This document shows, piece by piece, positions 58,115 through 64,000 of a stretch of DNA of 64,000 nucleotides. The number at the start of each line of letters is the position of its first letter. Within the stretch, counting starts at the first letter, position 1. Under the pieces are notes generated by a model. The model had not been told where the DNA came from. It saw nothing but the letters and a program-made list of their open reading frames with translations, and did no database searches. A program made the position numbers and the translations under genes. Origin of the DNA: an uncultured Lachnospiraceae bacterium (GTDB taxonomy: Bacteria > Bacillota > Clostridia > Lachnospirales > Lachnospiraceae); NCBI GenBank assembly GCA_947632515.1, contig CANRPO010000008.1:35566-99565 (forward strand). Direction: 5' to 3'.

Positions 58115-59254
58115 TTACTCAAACTCCTTGGCCGTCGTGATCTCTCTCAGCTCCTCGCACATATCGGCAAACATACTGTAATCCAAGCCGATCGCCTCAG
58201 CCGTCTCCGTGTTCACTGTGGCGATACCATTGTCCAGCGTCACAACCGGAGTCGCCGCCGGGTCAGCGCCATTTACGAGAATATCCGCCACTATATCCGC
58301 GGTAGCCGTGCCAAGCTCTTCATAGTTTACGCCATAGCCCAGGAACGCGCCGTTTAATGCGAAGGAATCCGCGCCGCAGTAGTGCGGGATGCCCGCCTCG
58401 ATAAATTTCTCATAGATCGCCAGTTCCACCGTCATGACCGTGTTGTCCGTAGGGGTAAAGATGGCGTCGCAGCCGTCCGCAATCAGCGCGTCCGCCGCAA
58501 GAGAGATCTCATCGTTGGTGGTTCCCGTCTTCTCCTCCACGATCACGCCCTTATCCGCGCAGTATGCGTTCGCATCCTTTACCGGCTGTGTGGAAGAATC
58601 CTCGCTCTTGCTGTAGAGAAGACCTACCTTCTTGATCTCCGGGTTCGCCGCAAACATCAGATCCATGATCGACTCGGTGTCCAACGCATCAGAAGTGCCC
58701 GTAATGTTGGAACCGGGCGCCTCCATGCTCTCCACAAGTCCCGCGCCCACAGGATCCGATACCGCCGAGAACACAACGGGAATCTGATTGTCCGCCGTGG
58801 CGTTCTGCATGATCATCGCCACCGGCGTGGCGATGGGCACGATCACATCTACCTCGGAGGCGATAAGCTCCGTGGCGATCTGATTTAGAACAGTGGCATC
58901 CGCCTGCCCGTTATACACATAGTCCGCATAGTCGAAGTTGACGCCCAGCTCCGCCGCCTTCGCATCCAGTTCCGCCTCGATGGCCGCCTCGATCTGATTC
59001 AGGGATGCGTCGTCCACATACTGCACGATCCCGACCTTGTAGGTCTCACCCCCGGCGACGTCCTCCGGCTGCGCCGCGTCACTCTCCTTAGCCGCATCTG
59101 CGTCCTCCTCCTGCGCCGCATCTGCACTCTCTGTCTGTGCGCCGCTCTCCTGCGCCGCGCCGTTCTCCTCCGTCTGCCCTGCGCTGCCGCATCCGGCGAG
59201 CGCCGCCGCAGTCATAACGGCTGTCATGAATAATGCTGCTGTCTTCTTTTTCAT
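58115..59254 (-). CDS. trpX: ABC transporter substrate-binding lipoprotein, tryptophan uptake (TrpX-type)
   Basis: A 379-residue lipoprotein. Signal peptide MKKKTAALFMTAVMTAAALA and lipobox LAGC with lipidated Cys22, then an acidic Ala/Glu/Asp linker of about 50 residues. The PF04392 type periplasmic-binding domain follows (YKVGIVQYVDDASLNQIEAAIEAELDAKAAELGVNFDY, PVVFSAVSDPVGAGLVESMEAPGSNITGTSD, DAIFTPTDNTVMTVELAIYEKFIEAGIPHYCGADSFALNGAFLGYGVNYEELG). ATG at 59254 has AAGGAGG upstream. It is the first gene under the Trp T-box. Confidence 0.92.
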   Translation of the reverse strand: MKKKTAALFMTAVMTAAALAGCGSAGQTEENGAAQESGAQTESADAAQEEDADAAKESDAAQPEDVAGGETYKVGIVQYVDDASLNQIEAAIEAELDAKAAELGVNFDYADYVYNGQADATVLNQIATELIASEVDVIVPIATPVAMIMQNATADNQIPVVFSAVSDPVGAGLVESMEAPGSNITGTSDALDTESIMDLMFAANPEIKKVGLLYSKSEDSSTQPVKDANAYCADKGVIVEEKTGTTNDEISLAADALIADGCDAIFTPTDNTVMTVELAIYEKFIEAGIPHYCGADSFALNGAFLGYGVNYEELGTATADIVADILVNGADPAATPVVTLDNGIATVNTETAEAIGLDYSMFADMCEELREITTAKEFE

Positions 59255-59326
59255 AATGTTCCTCCTTTTGGAGCCTGCCGCTCCGCATGATATGATTTTT
59301 GAAAGCGCGGTAAATTTCCCGCACAT

Positions 59327-59609
59327 AAAAACCGCCCCAGATCCTATCTGAGACGGTAATAAACAATAGTTATTATCGCGGTGCCACTCAACTTGACGCA
59401 TCCTGAGATGCCGTCCACCTCGTTTCATATACTGTCATATATGCCGCATGGATAACGGGCGCGGTTCCCGCCGACTCCTACTGTCATTTCAGGTCAGCCT
59501 CGAAAGTCCATTCAAAACGGCCGCTGCACCGCTTTCCACCAACCGCGGCTCTCTGTGCCAAGCTCTCCGTTCCTACTACTCTTTCTCACAGGTTTGGATA
59601 AAATTTATT
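59327..59609 (-). ncRNA. T-box riboswitch, tryptophan-specific
   Basis: The leader before trpX has the T-box layout on the minus strand. It begins with an AGTAGTAGGAACGG-like stem I start and contains the GGTTGGTGGAAAGC block. The specifier region GAATGGAC puts codon TGG (59510-59508, Trp) at the proper place. The core UGGCACCGCG (59387-59378) can pair with a tRNA acceptor end; the C after UGG would match discriminator G, as in bacterial tRNA-Trp. A terminator stem (59331-59342 with 59346-59357) and T-run follow. Uncharged tRNA-Trp should favour read-through and so increase tryptophan uptake. Confidence 0.9.
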
Positions 59610-59615
59610 TTCTAT

Positions 59616-59644
59616 ACAATAATCCATCCGATGGGAATTGTCAA
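59616..59644 (-). promoter_or_regulatory. promoter of the T-box/trpXYZ operon
   Basis: On the minus strand TTGACA (59644-59639) and TATTGT (59621-59616) are separated by 17 bases just before the T-box. The rest of the gap to the PHP gene (59645-59844) is AT-rich at first and shows no other clear signal. Confidence 0.65.
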
Positions 59645-59844
59645 TATATAAATTATGCAAAATTCTTCCAATGTTTCCGAAATGATCCGTTCCTTCCGTC
59701 AGCTCCCTGTCATTTTTCTCGAAAAATCTCTGAAAACCTATGGCAATTTCCGCTCAAAAAGGTTAAAATACATTTGAGTGTGTCCGCTCGCGATTCATAC
59801 GGGCGTCAACGCCTCGCATCAAAAATCAGGAGATGGTCTGCCAC

Positions 59845-60657
59845 ATGAAACTGGATATGCATTGTCATACAAGAGAGGGTTCGCCGGACGGAAAGATCGG
59901 TCTGTTGGAAAACATAGAGATCCTAAAACAGAAAGGCTTTCACGGTATGCTGATCACAGACCACGATTCCTACAAGGCGTACCGCTACTACAAAAAGCTG
60001 CCCGAAAAACCCGAAGACTTCATTGTGCTGAAGGGCATTGAGTACGACACCATCGACGCAGGACATATGCTCATCGTGATGCCGACCCACGTCAGACTCC
60101 CTATACTGGAGCTGAGAGGTCTTCCCGTCATGCTGTTAATCGAAATTGTTCACCACTACGGCGGCATCATCGGCCCCGCCCATCCGTGCGGCGAGAAATT
60201 CTTGAGCATCCGCAACACGCTGCGCGAGAAAAAGGCCGGAAATATCTACAAAAAATTTGATTTTATAGAAGGCTACAACGCCTGTGAAGACGCCGACTCC
60301 AATCTGCGCGCCATGCGGATCGCCGAGGAGTATCATCTGCCCTGTCTCGGCGGCAGCGACTCCCACAAGGCTGACTGCGCCGGTTTCGGCTATACCCTCT
60401 TACAGGAGAATATCTGCAGCGAGACGGACCTGATCGACTATATTCACGCAGGCAAGCCTACGCTGGCGGGCGGCGTCCACTACGAACACACAACCAAAGC
60501 AAAACTCGGCAGAGCGAACAAGATCCTCGTATACTCCTTCTGGTTCTACAACAAGGCGACCGCTCTCATTCGCCGGAAAGCGAGAAATTTTGAACTGATG
60601 GAGAATCGGTTTCTCGACTTGCTGGAGCCCCTGCGCGCGGGCAGCCGGGTGAACTGA
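59845..60657 (+). CDS. PHP-domain metal-dependent phosphoesterase
   Basis: A 270-residue protein of the PHP family (TrpH/YciV-like). The first metal motif HxH is H6-C-H8 in LDMHCHTREGSPDG. Further metal-binding segments are LITDHDS, LKGIEYD, GPAHPCGE and LGGSDSHK. Such proteins hydrolyse phosphates of nucleosides, amino-sugar phosphates or short oligonucleotides; the substrate here is unknown. ATG at 59845 is preferred; an ATG at 59833 overlaps the AGGAG site. It is divergent from the trpXYZ operon and its stop abuts the convergent CmpB-type gene. It shows no PolX or DNA polymerase domain. Confidence 0.9.
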   Translation: MKLDMHCHTREGSPDGKIGLLENIEILKQKGFHGMLITDHDSYKAYRYYKKLPEKPEDFIVLKGIEYDTIDAGHMLIVMPTHVRLPILELRGLPVMLLIEIVHHYGGIIGPAHPCGEKFLSIRNTLREKKAGNIYKKFDFIEGYNACEDADSNLRAMRIAEEYHLPCLGGSDSHKADCAGFGYTLLQENICSETDLIDYIHAGKPTLAGGVHYEHTTKAKLGRANKILVYSFWFYNKATALIRRKARNFELMENRFLDLLEPLRAGSRVN

Positions 60658-61569
60658 TCACCCTCTCTTGCTGTCCGCGATGTTTTTCAGCTCATTGAGC
60701 GCATCTCTGAACCTGCCCGACACCATCGTCGGATTGTTGCGGATCATATCGCGCTTATAGAAATCCAACATGCCTCTGTAACTGTTCTGCGGATCCGAAT
60801 AACTGCTGAATTTCCCGCGCAGTTCCGCGATCTCTTCTCTTGCCGCCTCGCCGTATTCCGAGGGTTTGAGGCGTATCGTCTCCTTCAGACCCGCAAAACG
60901 CTGCCTGATTTCTGCGCTCAATTCCGCCAGACTGAGTTCCCTCTCCAGTTTCTTCTGTTCCTTCTCCTCGGCGTTGAACGCGATCAGAACGTCAAGCCTG
61001 CGCTGCATGCGCATCATCTCTTCCCTGGCTCCCTGAATCTTCACCAAAATATCCCGGATGTCCAGCGCCGCCTTGAACGCCAGCGTGAAATCCATCACGA
61101 TGTAGATCGTCAGAACGACTGTAATATAACTGAGAATCTGCTCCGGCACACTGCGCGTGAACCGATCGATCGGATAGTGCAGCACCCGCGTCATCAGCAC
61201 TGTAAAAAATCCCCATGTGAGCGTAGAGCCGAGACAGATCTGCCCCTGAAAATTAAAGGGTTTACTTGAATAATCCCAATAGCGCACTTTGAACAGCGCC
61301 TCCATCGTAACGCCTGTTACATATTCCAGCGCCGTTGCGCCGATACACCCCGCCACATAGGTGAGAACAATATTGTCCGAAAAGGGCATCGAGACGACGA
61401 GCATCATGACCGCGCCGCTGCCGTACAGAGGCAGAAACGGCCCTCTCATAAATCCCCTGTTGATCCACTTTTTGGACTTGAGAGACACATAAGCCGATTC
61501 AAAACACCAGCCCAGAAAGCAGTAGGTATAAAAGATAAAGAGCCACTGCACAGCCTCGTAATGAAACAT
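60658..61569 (-). CDS. CmpB-type (PF06541) putative ABC transporter membrane protein
   Basis: A 303-residue protein with five to six N-terminal membrane segments and a cytoplasmic helical C-terminus of about 110 residues (coiled-coil-like, rich in Arg, Glu and Lys). The core FIFYTYCFLGWCFESAYVSLKSKKWINRGFMRGPFLPLYGSGAV, then YVAGCIGATALEYVTGVTMEALFKVRYWDYSSKPFNFQGQICL is typical of PF06541 proteins, which are common in Firmicutes but poorly understood. ATG at 61569 has GGAGAG seven bases upstream; TTG at 61584 is less likely. Its end meets the convergent PHP gene end to end. Confidence 0.88.
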   Translation of the reverse strand: MFHYEAVQWLFIFYTYCFLGWCFESAYVSLKSKKWINRGFMRGPFLPLYGSGAVMMLVVSMPFSDNIVLTYVAGCIGATALEYVTGVTMEALFKVRYWDYSSKPFNFQGQICLGSTLTWGFFTVLMTRVLHYPIDRFTRSVPEQILSYITVVLTIYIVMDFTLAFKAALDIRDILVKIQGAREEMMRMQRRLDVLIAFNAEEKEQKKLERELSLAELSAEIRQRFAGLKETIRLKPSEYGEAAREEIAELRGKFSSYSDPQNSYRGMLDFYKRDMIRNNPTMVSGRFRDALNELKNIADSKRG

Positions 61570-61720
61570 ATCTTTACTCTCCAATCTCCTCTATCTGTAT
61601 ATTTCCACGCCGACGCGCGCCTTGCCCTTGCGCGTCTCACCCCGCTCTCCCGTGTAGACAAATCCGCCATACTTTTCTCTCGCCCACTTTCCCTGAACGC
61701 GGTGACCGGGAAAACTATCT

Positions 61721-62650
61721 CTAGGTAAAACTGATCACCGTCTCCCTGGGCGCTTTCGTCTTCTCTACGCTCACCGCGTGAAGAACAGGGCCTTCTCCCT
61801 GATAATCCGCAAAATACTCCTTCGCGACCTTCGCCTTTACCTTCACCCACTGCTGCTCCGCCAGAGCGTCCGCCCCGTCATACTCGCAGGCAAACCCCAG
61901 AAACGCCATATCCTCCGCGCAGCACGTCATCGCCATTCTGCCCGGCACGAAGTATCCTTTCGGATATTCCTTCGGTTTCAGCACCATAGCCGTAAACCTC
62001 ACGGTCTTGCCGTCGTAGCGCTCCAAGTGATCCAAGGAGTCCAAATACCAGATGCCGTAACCGTTGTCGTCCAATTCAATAACATCTGCTTTTAAATCGT
62101 AGGGAAGATCCTCCTCCATGATCTCGTTGATCTCGCCGTTGGCATCCTCGAACACGATCTCCGCCTTCCGGTTGATCGCCTTGACGTTGCGCTTATAACT
62201 GCTCAGGTCCGAAATGCCGTCGCATCTGTTGAAGATGATCAGCTCCGAGGCGCGTATCTGCTCCGCCAACAGGGATTTCATATTCGTGTAGTACATCGGG
62301 AACGTGGAGGCGTCGATCGTGGTGATCTGCTGCTCGATCTTCCAGTGCCACGGCAGTTTCATCTCCTTGTAGTTCCACATGCCGTTGTACTCGATGATGA
62401 TGCGCTCCGGCTTATGCTTTTTCTCCAGCTCGATCAGTTTCGCCGGCTGAAAATCCGCCTCCTCCTCGATCAACTCAAGCACCGTTCTGCTCGCCTTCAA
62501 CAATTTTTCGTCATATTCATTCTCACCCTCCTCGCACAGAACAAGCAGCGTCCTGCCGCCGATCTGAAAGTAGGGCTGCGCCAATGTATAGGTGATAAAC
62601 TCGGTTTTGCCGCTCTCCAAAAATCCGTTGATCACATAGACCGGTTTCAT
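61721..62650 (-). CDS. CobW/COG0523-like GTPase with DUF1980-like C-terminal domain
   Basis: A 309-residue protein. The N-terminal GTPase domain has Walker A GFLESGKTEF (9-18) and NRCD (141-144) in place of NKxD; the GCxCC metal-binding motif typical of COG0523 is absent. The C-terminal part (about 195-290: GYGIWYLDSLDHLERYDGKTVRFTAMVLKP, then FVPGRMAMTCCAEDMAFLGFACEYDG) resembles DUF1980, with a conserved Cys-Cys pair. DUF1980 proteins are usually separate partners of COG0523 GTPases and permeases linked to metal supply. It lies 37 bases after the His-rich GTPase gene, in one operon. The gap 61570-61720 after it shows no gene. Confidence 0.82.
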   Translation of the reverse strand: MKPVYVINGFLESGKTEFITYTLAQPYFQIGGRTLLVLCEEGENEYDEKLLKASRTVLELIEEEADFQPAKLIELEKKHKPERIIIEYNGMWNYKEMKLPWHWKIEQQITTIDASTFPMYYTNMKSLLAEQIRASELIIFNRCDGISDLSSYKRNVKAINRKAEIVFEDANGEINEIMEEDLPYDLKADVIELDDNGYGIWYLDSLDHLERYDGKTVRFTAMVLKPKEYPKGYFVPGRMAMTCCAEDMAFLGFACEYDGADALAEQQWVKVKAKVAKEYFADYQGEGPVLHAVSVEKTKAPRETVISFT

Positions 62651-62687
62651 AATCTATCCACACCTTTCCGTAACGTCTTATTCCCGA

Positions 62688-63818
62688 TTATTTCCGAAAC
62701 AGCTCCGCCAGCTTATCCTCCTTGAGTTGCGAGCCGATCACGCAGAACTTCCCTGTCACATCCGGCTTGCCGTCCCTGACATTGCTCTCCTCCGGCACAT
62801 AGTCGAAGTAGATCCAGCCGCCGTCCGCCGCGGGCACCATACCCTTGGCGCGCAGGACAAGCCCGTACGCATCCTCCCTGTCAAGCTCCTTCAGGATGTG
62901 TTCGATCTCCTCTTTCGTATAGACGGCCGGCGTCTCCATTCCCCAGCTTGTAAAGATCTCATCCGCGTCATGATGGTGGTGGTGATGTCCGTGTTCATCA
63001 TGGTCGTGATGATGCTCATGCTCATCGTGGTCATGGTCATGGTGGTGCTCGTGCTCATCATGGTCATGGTCGTGGTGGTGCTCATGCTCATCGTGGTCAT
63101 GGTCGTGGTGGTGCTCATGCCCCTCATGGTCGTGGCAGCCGCAGGTGCAGTCCGGGCCATGGTCGTGCTCATGCTCGTCATGATGCGCCATCACCTCGCG
63201 CATCAGCTCCGCCTCCAGATCCTTCGCCCCTTCGATGGTCTCCAGAATATCCCTGCCTTCCAGCGCATCCCAGGGGGTCGTGATGATCGTGGCCTTCCCG
63301 TTGTGCTCGCGGATCATCTCCACGCACATCGATAATTTCTCCTCGCTCAGTTTATCGGTCCTGCTCAACACGATCGTCCCCGCGTGCTCGATCTGATTGA
63401 CAAAAAACTCTCCGAAATTCTTGAGATACATTTTGCACTTGCAGGCGTCCACAACGGCGACCGCGCTGCTCAACTCCACGTCCCTGTCCGCCATCGCCTC
63501 CTGCACCGCCTTCATGACGTCGGACAGCTTGCCTACGCCCGAAGGCTCGATCAGAATGCGCTCCGGCGCGTATGTGTCCAAGACTTCCCTGAGCGAAGTA
63601 CCGAAATCGCCCACCAGCGAACAGCAGATACAGCCGGAATTCATCTCCTTGATCTCGATCCCGGCCTCCTTGAGAAAACCGCCGTCGATGCCGATCTCGC
63701 CGAACTCGTTCTCTATCAGCACTACTTTTGTATCGGCCAAAGCCTCTTTTAACAGTTTCTTGATCAATGTCGTCTTGCCGGCGCCCAAAAAGCCGGAAAC
63801 AATATCAATCTTTGTCAT
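62688..63818 (-). CDS. CobW/COG0523 family metallochaperone GTPase with His-rich repeat
   Basis: A 376-residue G3E GTPase. Walker A is GFLGAGKTTL (9-18); GCICC (62-66) carries the CxCC metal-binding motif; SRTDKL serves as the NKxD base-recognition block. Residues 211-285 are an extraordinary His/Asp/Glu tract with three and a half tandem copies of an 11-residue unit, plus a CTCGCH cysteine cluster. The C-terminal CobW-C domain follows (GLVLRAKGMVPAADGGWIYFDYVPEES). Such proteins deliver zinc, cobalt or nickel to enzymes. ATG at 63818 fits the family start. Zinc or nickel handling is likely but the metal cannot be named. Confidence 0.93.
   Translation of the reverse strand: MTKIDIVSGFLGAGKTTLIKKLLKEALADTKVVLIENEFGEIGIDGGFLKEAGIEIKEMNSGCICCSLVGDFGTSLREVLDTYAPERILIEPSGVGKLSDVMKAVQEAMADRDVELSSAVAVVDACKCKMYLKNFGEFFVNQIEHAGTIVLSRTDKLSEEKLSMCVEMIREHNGKATIITTPWDALEGRDILETIEGAKDLEAELMREVMAHHDEHEHDHGPDCTCGCHDHEGHEHHHDHDHDEHEHHHDHDHDEHEHHHDHDHDEHEHHHDHDEHGHHHHHHDADEIFTSWGMETPAVYTKEEIEHILKELDREDAYGLVLRAKGMVPAADGGWIYFDYVPEESNVRDGKPDVTGKFCVIGSQLKEDKLAELFRK
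62994..63119 (-). repeat. 33-bp tandem repeat coding the His-rich tract
   Basis: About 3.8 copies of a 33-base unit encode residues 234-275 (unit HEHHHDHDHDE). The copies are nearly identical at DNA level, so the tract can expand or contract by slippage. Confidence 0.85.
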
Positions 63819-63970
63819 TTCAAAACACCAGCCTTTCTTAAATCCACACGGGCCATAACCCGCCCGCACATCTTATTATTCTCTCCCTTTTATGCCGATC
63901 TGTCAAGGCGTAAGGAGCACACAGCACGACAAACGCATGAATGCTCTTATCCCCCAAATTATTCAGTCTA

Positions 63971-63987
63971 TATCTTTTAAAAAGATA
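63971..63987. promoter_or_regulatory. AT-rich dyad upstream of the CobW operon
   Basis: Perfect 8-bp arms (TATCTTTT and AAAAGATA) around one base, about 155 bases upstream of the His-rich GTPase start. It could be a regulator site, but it does not match a known Zur box with certainty. Confidence 0.3.
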
Positions 63988-64000
63988 ATACTTCTTCCAG

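Noticed and set aside
61585..61720. Open frame between the CobW-type and CmpB-type genes, ending ...GKARVGVEIYR
   Set aside because: The peptide looks partly protein-like, but the frame has no start codon after its upstream stop and no ribosome site. It may be a remnant or chance.
1..64000. tRNA or rRNA genes, CRISPR arrays, insertion sequences, prophage genes
   Set aside because: No conserved rRNA segments, T-arm motifs with acceptor pairing, spaced direct repeats, transposases or phage structural genes were recognised.

Overview
The window looks like a chromosomal segment of a spore-forming, gut-associated Clostridia member, most probably Lachnospiraceae. The reasons are a moderately high GC content with Firmicutes-type Shine-Dalgarno sites, a complete spoIIIAA-AH operon, spoIVB, spore-coat-like genes, Gram-positive LexA boxes, a tryptophan T-box, a bile salt hydrolase, and lipoprotein-anchored ABC transporters. 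Nearly all genes run on the minus strand. Start codons were adjusted by eye from Shine-Dalgarno sites and family N-termini. Family assignments come from recognition of motifs, not from searches.

Region 1 (1-10653) is a carbohydrate locus. The 3' end of glucuronate isomerase (uxaC, plus strand) faces a minus-strand cluster. That cluster starts with a lipoprotein sugar-binding protein and two LplB/LplC-type permeases. It continues with an SGNH/rhamnogalacturonan-acetylesterase-like enzyme, two GH43 glycosidases (one with an N-terminal ankyrin domain) and a MATE exporter. A cre-like site and a palindromic operator lie upstream. The gene set suggests uptake and breakdown of acetylated, uronate-containing plant oligosaccharides.

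Region 2 (10654-26948) holds a serine hydrolase, recX and recA (with two LexA boxes), a bile salt hydrolase, a chemoreceptor, and an unusual Gly/Tyr/Asn-rich membrane protein. A tightly packed operon follows: yicC-remA-gmk-rpoZ-trpD-rimO-pgsA-cinA. The divergent rqcH gene ends the region.

Region 3 (26949-31030) contains an AT-richer two-gene island, an AAA15-type ATPase plus a DUF4276/Toprim-like protein with an apparent frameshift. This looks like a defence-type module. It is followed by a second MATE transporter and two small spore-coat-like genes.

Region 4 (31028-54972) is the classical Clostridia sporulation/housekeeping backbone. In transcription order it runs spoIIIAA-AH, deoB, prfC, a transglutaminase-like protein, asp23, nusB, xseA, xseB, ispA, dxs, tlyA, nadK, argR, recN, spoIVB, a Spo0A-like gene, glgA and a SpoVB-like flippase. 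The Spo0A-like protein at the normal spo0A position keeps the whole DNA-binding domain but lacks most of the receiver domain, including the phosphorylation site. I regard this as the most striking observation in the window.

Region 5 (54991-64000) contains rarA, a tryptophan ABC transporter (trpXYZ-type) under a Trp T-box riboswitch, a PHP-domain phosphoesterase, a CmpB-type membrane protein, and two CobW/COG0523 GTPases. One GTPase has a DUF1980-like tail. The other carries a long His/Asp/Glu repeat, which suggests metal handling. No tRNA, rRNA, CRISPR array, insertion sequence or prophage was recognised.
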